Positions 25,201-34,500 of a stretch of 64,000 nucleotides of DNA are shown here, piece after piece. Within the stretch, counting starts at the first letter, position 1; each line of letters starts with the position of its first letter. The position numbers and the translations under genes are program-made. The notes under the pieces are model-generated. The model was not told the DNA's origin and did no database searches. It was given only the letters and a program-made list of their open reading frames with translations. The DNA comes from Prolixibacteraceae bacterium (GTDB taxonomy: Bacteria; Bacteroidota; Bacteroidia; Bacteroidales; Prolixibacteraceae), in the NCBI GenBank assembly GCA_023229575.1, contig JALNYZ010000011.1, forward strand, positions 62,001-126,000, written 5' to 3'.

Positions 25201-25567
25201 GGTAACCAGTCTTATAGGCAATTCGTTCGAATTTGTTTTGGATTACCAGGAATCTGTTCAGTCCACCTTTCGTCCCGATCCATAAATTTCGGTCGCGGTC
25301 TTCAGTGATCGCATAAATCCAGTTGTTCGAAATTGAACCGGAGTCGGCGGGATTGTAATTGAACACATCAAAGGTCTCACCGTTGAAACGGCAAAGCCCA
25401 TTCTGGGTACCAATCCAGATATAATCCTGTGAATCCTGGAAAATGCAGTTGACGACACTTTGGGATAGCCCGTTGTTGATCGAATAATTGGTAAAAACGT
25501 ATTGCTGGGAATAGCTATTGAACCAAAGTACAATTGTGAAAACAAATATGCCAATGACTCTTTTCAT
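22289..25567 (-). CDS. Propeller-type periplasmic-sensor histidine kinase without response-regulator domain
   Basis: A sensor kinase of 1092 residues with the architecture of Bacteroidota hybrid systems. It has a signal peptide (MKRVIGIFVFTIVLWFNSYS), about a dozen Reg_prop repeats (IWIGTQNGLCRFNG-like) forming two beta-propellers, a Y_Y_Y domain (about 690-760), one membrane helix (ILPPWWKSIYAYLIYLVALI) and a coiled coil. HisKA follows with His865 (SIIGHDLGNQFN), then HATPase with NLVANAIKFTH, DNGIGI and GTGLGL. Unlike classic hybrids it ends after the ATPase: no receiver or AraC domain, so a separate regulator is needed and none is adjacent. Start at 25567 preferred over 25609 because it begins the signal peptide. 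Only 5 bp from the AKR gene downstream. Sensed ligand unknown; relatives bind glycans. Confidence 0.9.
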   Translation of the reverse strand: MKRVIGIFVFTIVLWFNSYSQQYVFTNYSINNGLSQSVVNCIFQDSQDYIWIGTQNGLCRFNGETFDVFNYNPADSGSISNNWIYAITEDRDRNLWIGTKGGLNRFLVIQNKFERIAYKTGYPFDLTRYCYDLLCLRNGNILINTPPLISVYDPIRGSFTHFQSAVDYDGAVKDVRMPLLEEPDGRLWIGSSKGLASFSPLTKEFSYYLFVNRGGTVVRDLNISALYRDNKGEFWVGTTSGLFHFDAVSGRFAEAQFLVGPGHRFSFENSCIRTILEDKNGNLIIGTEGRGIYVLSTSAQLPVTVQNYTSDNSEIGHNIVQSLWIDRSENLWIGTLQGISKTDLKKKKFQLYRRSNSPNSLDLMGNVIASLYKDEDGIIWVGNWGQGLNLVNRSTGKVEHFSARMGGNHHIPNDFIHVIYEDSDHHIWLGTRNGLLVYDKPGNRFVQWNEYFHNPEMPALDQVRIYMVIRDRDSNYWIATQNGLFKINLKKSTLEVFRKELGESHRLSENLVYYLLEDSDGLIWIGTVGGLDVYHPGTKKISHYKKGDKGLSDDFIITMCEDGRKRIWVGTDTYVNVFDKKDSTFTFYSQKEGLPNNRIFEIAKDRNNDLWIATGKGLCKFNMKQNRFQTYTLEDGLQSLEFNLKAAFTSKDGEMLLGGMNGFNSFYPDSIAKNTYIPNLVFTAFYKNRGNAREYVNLEESRELILKHDVSSFTIEFAALEYTNPLKNNYAYKMEGISDEWVDIGNRKFVPFSALQAGEYVFSVKGSNNDGVWNDKEISINITILPPWWKSIYAYLIYLVALILMIVVFIKIREKNLKQAKNILEKKVLERTLQIEEQSKLIVFKNRELKELNGTKDKFFSIIGHDLGNQFNIIIGFSELLISGFKNMAAEKIEHHLTNIYNSSNLAHELLENLLTWAKIQTRAIKFNPAPMDVHKKIMESIEFLEGAAAKKNIKIKVTAKEELQVNADVNMFSTVVRNLVANAIKFTHMRGHIVIHLQKRENFCEVVVQDNGIGISEENIQKIFRIDSNHTTLGTNGEKGTGLGLILCKEFIEKHNGEIHVESEVGKGSRFIFTLPLLGFKDDGINRIKEM

Positions 25568-26244
25568 TCCTGTAATTACTTTATTCAATGGAAGTAAGAC
25601 CTCTTTCATTTCGCAGTCCGCTCATTTATTGTAAAGTTAAAAAAGAAAGTCGAAACAGAGAAACATGAGACAATGAAACAGGAGGAGGAAGGGGCGACTA
25701 GGCCGACTGGGATGACTGGGACGACTAGGTCGATGGAGAAGACGCAAAGCTTGCCCTGAGCCTGTGATCCCTGAGCGAAACCGAAGGGTCGAAGAGGAAT
25801 CATCAAAGCATTGAAAAAGAGAAGTGCTTTTATTATTCTTGGGTATTTCATTTGTGTAATTCGTGTAATTTGTGGTGGGGCGGGTTTTAAGGCTTTGAAA
25901 TGTTTGTTTTGTTTGAATCGTTTCCCAATTCTGTTCATTCTGTAATTCTGTAAATCCTGCTTCAGACAATATTCCGCAAATCCTGCTTCAGACAATTTGT
26001 GAAATTTGTGGTGGGGAAGGGTTTCTTTTCTTTTAACAGCCAAAATCTCCGTCTCAACAACGCGTTCCGAAGGGTAAACGGCTCTCCTTTCCGATTTCCA
26101 ACCATTGACCCCGCCCAATTTGGCAAAGGCCGGTTATTGCCTGTAGCGCATTTTTTTATCGTTATTTTTGAATCGGTTTTCAGGTTCAGACTGTGGTTAG
26201 AAGAACTTCCAACCATTCCGGAATCAAATCGAAATACACTGGGT
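25568..26244. repeat. Repeat-rich divergent spacer
   Basis: No gene. In order: gatgactgggacgactaggt-type microrepeats (25690-25735), a 'gccctgagcctgtgatccct / ccgaagggtc' element (25751-25792), TTTGTGTAATTCGTGTAATTTGTGGT units (25848-25880), two CTGTAAATCCTGCTTCAGACA-type units (25927-25970, 25974-25997), and TTTGTGAAATTTGTGGT (25998-26015). An open frame runs through 25999-26244 into the kinase gene but lacks family similarity. About 230 bp before the kinase ATG is ordinary sequence and probably carries its promoter. Confidence 0.65.
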
Positions 26245-27303
26245 ATGACCTTCAATTCATTCAACCGCCTGTTTCAGTTTCGCCCCGTCAATCATGTGAT
26301 TTACTGGGTTTTGTTTGTTCTGATCGGCTCTTACATCTTTAGTTACCAGCAAAATTTCCCCTATCAGTTTTACCTGCTTAATCTACTGGTCCACCTTCCG
26401 GTTGTGCTACTCTTTACCTACTTCGTCATTTACCGGCTCGTCCCCAATTTCCTGCTAAGAGGGCGGCTTTTCAGTTTTTTTGGATTATTGGCACTCTTCA
26501 CCGCAATGGCTTCCATGTTAAAATTGTATATCAGCAAAAATGTTTATTACGCTCTTTTTATTCCCAAAGCCCTGCACCCAAAAGAGTGGTACAGTGTGGA
26601 TGCCTTTCTGGTCAACCTGCTTTGGATGGCGGGACCTACCATACTCTTTGCCATGTTTAAATATTACAAAAACTGGACAAGAAGCCAGGATATTTCAAAT
26701 GAAGCAGAGCGCAAACGGTTGGCTACCGAATTGCAGGTGCTGAAAGGTCAGTTGAATCCACATTTTCTGTTCAACACACTCAATAATCTTTACTCCCTGG
26801 CATTGAGCAAAAGCAGCAAAACAGCAGTGGTGATCGCCAAAATGTCTGACATGTTCCACTATATATTGTATGAATGCAATGCCATTGAAGTGCCCGTTTG
26901 GAAAGAGATAAAGCTGATCGAAAATTACATCGAACTGGAACAAATCAGATATTCAGACCGACTCTCCATCAAATTCGAAAAGGATGTAGATAACCTGGGC
27001 CATCTGGTTCCACCCATGTTGTTGTACTCTTTCGTTGAGAATTGCTTTAAACATGGCAGCAGTACCGATCCGGATATGCCCTGGATTAAAATAAACATTC
27101 GTGTAAAAAACAGCAGCCTTACCTTTGAAGCGCATAACAGCATTCCGCCCGGTTATAAAATGGATAACCCGGAAGGTGTTGGGTTATTGAACAGCAAAAG
27201 ACGTCTCGAATTGATTTATCCGAAAAATCACAGGTTAACCATTCGGGAAGAGAACGATGAATTCTATGTAAGACTCGAAATCAAAAATTCGGAAAGACCG
27301 TAA
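26245..27303 (+). CDS. LytS-type sensor histidine kinase
   Basis: A 352-residue membrane kinase with four predicted membrane helices (residues about 14-130), then the His_kinase domain with Asn-Pro-His173 in LKGQLNPHFLFNTLNNLYSL and an HATPase domain (VPPMLLYSFVENCFKHGS, GVGLLNSKRRL). There is no periplasmic sensor domain. Start at 26245 (MTFNSFNRLFQF) is preferred over the longer frame from 25999, which translates repeat sequence. The partner is the LytTR regulator at 29258-29992; an M2-like lipoprotein gene is inserted between them. Together with the SusCD pair downstream this forms a likely sensing unit. Missing sensor domain suggests that stimulus input comes from another protein. Confidence 0.9.
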   Translation: MTFNSFNRLFQFRPVNHVIYWVLFVLIGSYIFSYQQNFPYQFYLLNLLVHLPVVLLFTYFVIYRLVPNFLLRGRLFSFFGLLALFTAMASMLKLYISKNVYYALFIPKALHPKEWYSVDAFLVNLLWMAGPTILFAMFKYYKNWTRSQDISNEAERKRLATELQVLKGQLNPHFLFNTLNNLYSLALSKSSKTAVVIAKMSDMFHYILYECNAIEVPVWKEIKLIENYIELEQIRYSDRLSIKFEKDVDNLGHLVPPMLLYSFVENCFKHGSSTDPDMPWIKINIRVKNSSLTFEAHNSIPPGYKMDNPEGVGLLNSKRRLELIYPKNHRLTIREENDEFYVRLEIKNSERP

Positions 27304-27386
27304 CCGGGAACCGGATTGGATGGCATTGAATGAATATCCGTCCCGGCCTGTGTAGAATCTGGCCCCTAAAAACAAAACAGTTGACG

Positions 27387-29171
27387 ATGAAGTACCTGCT
27401 CCTCTTTCTGGTCCTATTTTCGGTAAGTTGCCTGAATGAAAAGCAACAATCCGAAATGATCCTTCGTCATTACATTGATAAAAATGTCGACTTGATCCGG
27501 AATTTTACCAAGGAGAGTACCGTCGCTTTGTGGAATGTCAATCTATCCGGTAATGAGCGCGATTATATGAAGCTCATCAACCTGGAATTGGATTTCAACA
27601 ATACGAACCAGAGTAAATCAGGACTTTTTTCTCCTGATAAGTTTACCCCTTTCACAGAAAATGTTTTTACCAAGGAGAAAGATTTTGAGCTGCTGAAGAG
27701 ATTAAAGAATTCTGAACTGATTACCGATACGATGCTGAAACGGCAGCTTACCGTCTTGTACCAGTCTTTTATGGGACCGCAGGTTGAGGCCAACCGGTAC
27801 AGAAAATTAAGGTTCGCCGAAACAAAATTATGGCAGTCATTTTCTGCGATAAAAGTTGAGTTGGAAGGGAAAAAATATGCCGGAGGACAACTTGACTCAA
27901 TCCGTAAAAACTCGACAGATACCACAATATTGAAAAAAGTTTACACTGCCTACCGGGAAAAAGGGCGGCAAATTGCCGGAGATATCATCCAAATGGTGAA
28001 AATGAGAAATGAATTTGCCAGGGACTTCGGCTATACAGATTATTATCAGTTGGCGGTGGAAACAAAAGATCAGACTCCCGAAAAGATCAAAATACTATTG
28101 AATGAAATTGAATTGAAAACGAACGATCAATTTTATGAAGCCAAGGCATTGGTAGACAAAGTATTGTCTAAAAAATACCACATCAGGATCCAGGATCTTC
28201 GCTGCTATCATTACAACGACGAACGATCCAGCTACCTGCCCCGCAAATTTTCCGATAAGATGGACTCCCTGTACCGAAAGGATGATCCGATTGTATTGGC
28301 CGCTCAGTTTTTTAGTGGTCTTGGCCTGCCTGTTCAGGATGTCATCGAAAAAAGTGACCTGAAATACCGGAGCGGCAAATCGGCAGGAACAAGTATTTTC
28401 AATGTCGATTTTAAAAATGACCTGCGCATGCTGGCTACCATTAAGGATAACGCAGACGGTATGAAGAAGATCATGCATCTGTGCGGTCATGCCTCGCATT
28501 TTAAAAATATTTCCGACAATGTCCCTTACCTGTTGAAGGATCCAAATTCAGTTGTGGCCGAAGGAGTTGCCAGCTTTTTTGAGAGCCTGACAATGAATAA
28601 CCTATGGCTAAAGGATGAATTCGAAATGGATTCGGTCAGTAACCGGGAATATAAGCTGCTTTGCATGCATTTTATGCAGGTCGACCGGCTTTACAGGTTC
28701 AGGAGACTGCTGGTCAAATCTGTCTTTGAAAGAGAAATATACAGGAATCCCGATCAAAATCTTGGAGCATTGTGGTACAGGCTTAACGAGGAATACCTTG
28801 GAATCCGTCCACCCAACGATCAGTACACAACGGATTGGGCAACCGCCAGTTATTTTACCAGTCTTTCGTGCAGCGTTCATAATTTTGTGCTTGCCGATCT
28901 GTTTGCAGGCCAGTTACAGCATTACATCGAAAAAAATATTCTCGATGTCACAAATCCGGTTTATCAGAACAACAAGTCAGTCGGACAATACCTGGTCACC
29001 CAACTCTACAGGTTTGGGGACCTTCTACCCTGGGAGCAACTCATTGAGAAGTCTACAGGCGAACCTTTAAACCCCGCCTATTTTGCCAAATATTTAACCG
29101 GTGGCAACGAGGAAATCCGGGTACCGGAAAATTCTTCAGGTCGACCGAAAATGAAATCAATCAAACATTAA
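27387..29171 (+). CDS. ACE-like (peptidase family M2) protein with a substituted catalytic Glu
   Basis: A 594-residue exported protein, probably a lipoprotein (signal MKYLLLFLVLFSVSC; lipobox weak). The fold matches M2 peptidases: helical N-terminus with LLKRLKNSELITD, ARDFGYTDYYQLA near residue 214, and the zinc region. The zinc ligands are retained as His364, His368 and Glu392, with exactly the H-to-E spacing of ACE (24 residues), and the helix AEGVASFFESL and YFTSLSCSVHNFVL follow. But the HExxH motif reads H-L-C-G-H: the catalytic Glu is Leu (codons 28476-28490). The protein is therefore predicted to bind zinc but not hydrolyse peptides. It lies 84 bp after the LytS kinase and 87 bp before the LytTR regulator, so a sensory role is plausible. 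Confidence 0.85.
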   Translation: MKYLLLFLVLFSVSCLNEKQQSEMILRHYIDKNVDLIRNFTKESTVALWNVNLSGNERDYMKLINLELDFNNTNQSKSGLFSPDKFTPFTENVFTKEKDFELLKRLKNSELITDTMLKRQLTVLYQSFMGPQVEANRYRKLRFAETKLWQSFSAIKVELEGKKYAGGQLDSIRKNSTDTTILKKVYTAYREKGRQIAGDIIQMVKMRNEFARDFGYTDYYQLAVETKDQTPEKIKILLNEIELKTNDQFYEAKALVDKVLSKKYHIRIQDLRCYHYNDERSSYLPRKFSDKMDSLYRKDDPIVLAAQFFSGLGLPVQDVIEKSDLKYRSGKSAGTSIFNVDFKNDLRMLATIKDNADGMKKIMHLCGHASHFKNISDNVPYLLKDPNSVVAEGVASFFESLTMNNLWLKDEFEMDSVSNREYKLLCMHFMQVDRLYRFRRLLVKSVFEREIYRNPDQNLGALWYRLNEEYLGIRPPNDQYTTDWATASYFTSLSCSVHNFVLADLFAGQLQHYIEKNILDVTNPVYQNNKSVGQYLVTQLYRFGDLLPWEQLIEKSTGEPLNPAYFAKYLTGGNEEIRVPENSSGRPKMKSIKH

Positions 29172-29257
29172 TTGGCTGTAATTTGTTTGATCCAGAGTAT
29201 ACTAATATTAAAATGAACATGTTATGAAACGAGCATGTACGTTAAACACAAACAAGG

Positions 29258-29992
29258 ATGAAAACAAAATACATGATTGTTGATGATGAGCCCCTGGCCC
29301 GCGACCTGATTCGGGGACACATCGAAAAGCTGGAGAATTTCGAAATCGTTGCCGAGTGCAACAATGCCATGAAGGCCATGAGCGTTCTTCGCGAAAAGCA
29401 TGTCGATTTGGTATTCATGGACATTCAAATGCCCCAGATCACGGGTATTGAATTCCTAAAAACTTTAAAGCATCCGCCAAAAGTCATTATTACTACTGCC
29501 TACCGTGAATATGCCCTGGAAGGATTTGAGTTGGATGTGGTGGATTATCTGCTAAAGCCAATCACCTTCGAGCGCTTTCTCAAAGCCGTCAATAAATTTT
29601 ACCAGATGAGCCAGGAGACCATTCAGGGAACCCCGAATCCTTCTATCGGGAAAGTTCCGGAGGACAGCTTTATTTATGTGAAAGAGAACAAAAAGGTGAT
29701 TAAGATCTATCTCTCCGAAATCAGGTACATCGAGGGATTGAGTGAATATGTGCAGATCTACACAGACAAACGGAAGATCATTACCAAAACCAGCATGTCT
29801 CAAATGGAGGAAAAACTGCCTTCAGGAAATTTCCTTCGCATCCACAAATCTTATATCGTACCGGTTGGTAAAATTGAAGCCTTTACAGCCAATACCATCG
29901 AAATCCAGGGGAAAGAGCTGCCCATTGGCCGAAACTTCAAAAATGCCGTCCTCAACTCATTGAACTACACTGGTCCTGTGGCAGGCATATGA
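29258..29992 (+). CDS. LytTR-family response regulator
   Basis: A 244-residue regulator with an N-terminal receiver (Asp9-Asp10, phosphorylated Asp55 in LVFMDIQMP, Lys in LLKP near residue 105) and a C-terminal LytTR DNA-binding domain (FIYVKENKKVIKIYLSEIRY, then FLRIHKSYIV and IGRNFKN). It should be phosphorylated by the LytS-type kinase encoded at 26245-27303 and bind direct repeats as a dimer. The nearest likely target is the convergent SusCD locus or its own operon; no binding site could be identified by eye. Length and motifs are normal. Confidence 0.94.
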   Translation: MKTKYMIVDDEPLARDLIRGHIEKLENFEIVAECNNAMKAMSVLREKHVDLVFMDIQMPQITGIEFLKTLKHPPKVIITTAYREYALEGFELDVVDYLLKPITFERFLKAVNKFYQMSQETIQGTPNPSIGKVPEDSFIYVKENKKVIKIYLSEIRYIEGLSEYVQIYTDKRKIITKTSMSQMEEKLPSGNFLRIHKSYIVPVGKIEAFTANTIEIQGKELPIGRNFKNAVLNSLNYTGPVAGI

Positions 29993-30123
29993 GCCTCTTT
30001 TTTAAAATTTTTGCTTCCGGATAGCTCCAATTGAAAAGTGGCAATCCTTTCGGGTCACCACTTTTACTAACTAACTACTGTCCAATTTATATTTAACCTA
30101 TAAATTTGGATTTATTGTTAACC

Positions 30124-31548
30124 TTACCGCGTACCGCCTGCCCACCATACCTTTTCGGTGTAAACATAATTCCCGTCACCATAGGCCGTTGCAACATTCT
30201 GATTGGTCGTAACATCGCTGTCCCCATAGGTTAACCTTTGAGGGAAGGCACGGGTACTGACCAGTTGAATTAAGTTGTTGCCCATGGCGACCAACCGGCG
30301 AAAGTCGTTGTAAGCTTCGACTGCCTCTTGTTCAAATGAAGCAATGTATTTCTGGGTCATGATCTCTTTGAGAGGATCTGCATCAAACAGTGCTTTTACA
30401 TTTGCCGTATAATAGGTACCGGCTGCCGCTGCCGGCAATCCAACTTTAATGAAAGCCGACTCTATCCCTGCTTTCAGAGCCACTTCCGCGTTGTCTTTCT
30501 GGTTCATTCTCACGTAGGCTTCAGCTTTTAGAAAATGGAGCTCATGAAAGCTCATCAGATAGGTGGGTGAAGTATTGGTACTCAGCGTAGAAATACCGTA
30601 AAACTGTTGAACCTGTTGCGGACTGCCATTGGGGGCTATGTTCAGCACGGTCGTGCCGGGATATGGCCGGTAGAGACTCGCGGCGCGCGGATCATTTCTG
30701 GCTGTCAGCTTTCCGTATAAACTAGCGCTCACGCCAAAATAGTTGCGATCCTGAAAAAATCGGGCAAACGGGCTAATGGCCGAAGATCCGTTATAAACAA
30801 ATTTAAACTCATCCGCCTGGTTGGCAAAAGAGGCATTCGCATATTCAATGACCTTGCTGTATTGCGGTGATTTTAGCGAAAGCCTCATCGTATATCTTGC
30901 CTTTAATCCCTGTGCAGCTTTAATCCACCGACTAGAATTGCCTCCATAAATCAGATCTTGGGTTCCAAGGGAGGCAAAGGCCGTCGTCTTACCGAGATTG
31001 AGGATCGCATCATCCAGCAATCGAAAGACTTCAGTATAAATGACTTGCTGTTTGTCCAACTTTGGCTGATAAATAACGCCAGGTTGTAAAGCCTCAGTAT
31101 AGGGAACATCCCCCATCAAATCGGTGAGCATAGCCAGGTTGTACGCCTTTAATACCTCGGCAACACCCAGTGTCTGGAAGTTACCGGCTTCGCTGCCACC
31201 CGTTGAACATTTGTCGATAATCAGTTTCAGATGGTACAAATTGTAATACTGGCTTCTCCAAGGATTGTTGTAGGTCGTGGCATTCGTCGGTTCGGCAAGC
31301 CTGATTTCTGCATTGTACATCTGACCCCAGATACCTGTATTCAGTTCCATATAAACGGATGTGTAAAAGGCGTAATCCGACGCGGTAACACTGAAGGCAC
31401 TTGAAGTCATTACATCCGTTACAATTAACCTGCTGGCCATATCTGACGGATTGTTCTGATTTTCGTTTATTTTATCCATAATATCCTCAGAGCAGGCGGA
31501 AAACGTGAATATTAACAGTATCAGTGAATATAAATTTAGCTTTCTCAT
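30124..31548 (-). CDS. SusD/RagB-like surface lipoprotein (pair 1)
   Basis: A 474-residue lipoprotein (signal MRKLNLYSLILLIFTFSACS with Cys19) that would sit on the outer face of the outer membrane and bind substrate over the SusC pore. The SusD features are the N-terminal helix pairs (NAMLTDLMGDVPYTEAL-like: MLTDLMGDVPYTEAL), SRWIKAAQGLKARYTMRLSL and the C-terminal LHFLKAEAYVRMNQKDNAEV, EAVEAYNDFRRLV. It belongs to the SusD_2-type group by its NENQNNP start and DLMGDVPY motif. It follows its SusC partner by 20 bp, in one operon. Cargo is unknown; no glycosidase is adjacent, so a peptide or small-molecule substrate is possible. Confidence 0.93.
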   Translation of the reverse strand: MRKLNLYSLILLIFTFSACSEDIMDKINENQNNPSDMASRLIVTDVMTSSAFSVTASDYAFYTSVYMELNTGIWGQMYNAEIRLAEPTNATTYNNPWRSQYYNLYHLKLIIDKCSTGGSEAGNFQTLGVAEVLKAYNLAMLTDLMGDVPYTEALQPGVIYQPKLDKQQVIYTEVFRLLDDAILNLGKTTAFASLGTQDLIYGGNSSRWIKAAQGLKARYTMRLSLKSPQYSKVIEYANASFANQADEFKFVYNGSSAISPFARFFQDRNYFGVSASLYGKLTARNDPRAASLYRPYPGTTVLNIAPNGSPQQVQQFYGISTLSTNTSPTYLMSFHELHFLKAEAYVRMNQKDNAEVALKAGIESAFIKVGLPAAAAGTYYTANVKALFDADPLKEIMTQKYIASFEQEAVEAYNDFRRLVAMGNNLIQLVSTRAFPQRLTYGDSDVTTNQNVATAYGDGNYVYTEKVWWAGGTR

Positions 31549-31567
31549 ATCATTGTTCTTTTAAGGA

Positions 31568-34500
31568 TTAAAATTCCAGGTTAAGTCCTAAACCAAAATT
31601 GCTGGTTGCCGGAACTGTAAACCGCTCAAATGCGCCGGACATGTTGTTGTTCCCTTGCGTTGCTTCCGGATCAAAATTTGGAAGTTGGGTCCAGAGCAGG
31701 ATGTTACGGGCAAAGCCAGTTACCCGAAGTTGTACCCCTTTGTATTTGGGCAACTGATATGACAGGGTCAATTCCCTCATTTTAACGAACGAATTGTTGT
31801 AGATATATGCTTCGTTGATGTTACCCAAAGTGTTGGAATACAGGTCATAATAAGCCTTAAGATCTCCTGGTCCGCCGCGCTGAATGTCATTTCGCTGGCC
31901 ATTGGCCTTGAATCCCGGATAAATAAACGGGGTTGTGCGATCCTCTGTACTCTTGGCCAAACCATAGGTATACTCAAGCAAAGCATTGGTTCCGTGATAC
32001 ATTTGACCTCCGGATTTCCAATCAAAAGTTGCAGAAAGGTTGACCCTTTTCCAACGTATTGTCGTTGAACCTCCCAGTTCAAAATCTGCAGCTGCATTCC
32101 CGATTACATCCGGGGCCCCGGCTATGGGCATACCACGGTAAATACTGGCCGGATTTTCATCTACCAAAATTCTCCCCTGGGCATCTTTTGCAAAACTGCT
32201 GCCATAAATGACCGGAAATTTATACCCGATTCCTGCGCGAACCTGAGGCGTGGTAAATCCGCCAAGGGTGATATTTTGTACCCCTGGAGCAAGTTCTGAA
32301 ACATAATTATCCATTTTGGTAAAATTCAGGCTAACGGTCCAATCCATATCCTTTTGGCGGATCGGCACAACAAAAACTACAGCTTCATGGGTATTCGTAT
32401 AGATGGATCCTCCGTTCATGGTAAGGCTGTTAACTCCCGTAGAGCCAGCCAATGGAACATTAAATATTTGATTTTTAACATCCTGTCGCGAATAGGTATA
32501 TTCGAGTCCCAGGCGGTTGTTAAAAAACTTAAGATCGGCGCCAACTTCAAATGAAACGGTGTTTTGAGGCTTCAAGCCCGGATCGCACTGAATGTTATTG
32601 GGGATATATGAATTAATGCCTCCCAGGGGATACGATACCGGTGCACCGACCCAAAAACCACCGCCATAATTTGGCGTGGTATAGTAATTTTGTGTGTAGG
32701 TACCCGCTTGTCCCACTTCGGCATACGATGTGCGTAACTTGGCAAATGACAAAATTGGATTATCCTTCAGCATCTCCATTTCTGTTAGTATAAAGCCCAA
32801 TGAAACAGAAGGGTAGAAAAAAGTACGATTTTTGCGCGGCATTTGTGATACGACATCCTGACGTCCTGTCGCATTCAGGTACAACCTGTTTTTGTAAGAG
32901 AGGGAGAGATTTCCGAAGAAGCCGACACTTCGGCTTTCGGCTTTCCTTTCAGAAACTGCCGACCTGGTGATTGCGTTGTCAATATGGGGCCAGCCTCCGA
33001 AATTGAAATCATTGCCAACTTCACGATAGTTTTTGCCGAACTGGTTGTTGATCTCATTGCCAAGCATCAGGTTTAAATGAATATCTGATATAATATCCAT
33101 GTCGTAATTGGCTGTTAACAAGGAGTTGTAAACGGAGGTGGTTACTCCGTAATTGGCAATTGAACCCAGCGTATTTTTGCTGCCCATTTCGTTTATATCC
33201 TGGTAATGGGTGGTGTAAGAATCTACACCAAACTGATACCGAAAAATCAGCTTTTTATCGTCCAACTGACTGATTTTTGGAGAGAATACAACATAGGAAT
33301 TCCCGAAAAAGCGGTTGGTTTGTTCGGCAAACAGGTTGTGCTCCATGTTCCAGTATGGGTTGTTGAAGTTGGTTGCCCTGTACAGAATCTGGGTGTAGGG
33401 ATTGGTCGGGCTCTGGTAAGGAATCTCTTTCAGGTCGTAATTGACAGGCGCGGCAAATACAGTGGCAACCAGTCCGTCGTTGGCGGTAGGCGCTTTTTTA
33501 ATGTAGTTGGACGAGTAATTCATCGAAACGCCGGTTTTCCAGGCCTGGCTCAATCTTGTTTCGGCATTGATCCTGGCGCTATAACGATCCTGTGAAGTGG
33601 AAGAAATAATCCCGGATTGGTTGGTATTGCTTATCCCGAATGAATAGGTAGATTTCTCTGTAGACTGGTTGATTCCGAAAGAGTTGTTTAATGTAATACC
33701 CGTCTTGAAAAAGTTTTCCACATTGTCATAGACCTGTGGGGTAACCCATGGGTCCATACCCGCTGTAGCAAGTTGCGGAACATAATACTTGCCTGCATAG
33801 GTGGTTGCATTGTTGCCATTTCTGGCATTCGGGACACTGCCCCCATAAGCTGGATCATTTGGCAGGTCAACGATTCTGGGGCCCCAGGCCGTGGATGCAT
33901 TCGGGTTAAAAGTATAGCCCGTCCCGTTGTTTAAAGGTGTCCCCTGCGCCCATGTTGTTTGATACGCTGGTTTTCTTGAGATAACATCAGCACTTGAATA
34001 GGATGAAAATGAAATTACCGGTTTCCCCCCTTTGGCAGCGCTTCCACTCTTTGTCGTTATCACGATAACACCATTGGTGGCCCGGATTCCGTAAAGAGCT
34101 GCCGCGGCTTGCCCCTTTAAGATGTTAATGCTTTCAATATCATTGGGGTCAATATCTACCGCACGGTTGGCAATGTCGGTACCGGTTACTCCGTCACCCC
34201 GGACCTGCGAATTGCCATTGCTGCCGCTTTGAAAATCTGCCTGCGAGGCTACCGGCATTCCATCTATCACATACAAAGGGGTATTGTTCCCGGCAAAGGA
34301 ACGGGCACCCCTGATGGTGATCTGTGTAGAAGCTCCCGGTGCGCCACTGGAAGGTGTAATCGCAACCCCCGACAATTTACCCTGAAGGGCGGTAGCGAAA
34401 GATGAACTGCCAGTCCTGGTAAGTTCTTCATTTTTCACATCCTGAACAGCGTAGCCCAGGGCTTTCCGTTCCCTTTTCATGCCAAAAGCCGTGACAACAA

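Noticed and set aside
25606..26118. 170-codon and overlapping frames in the 25.6-26.2 kb spacer
   Set aside because: They translate dispersed microrepeats and give low-complexity peptide without family resemblance.
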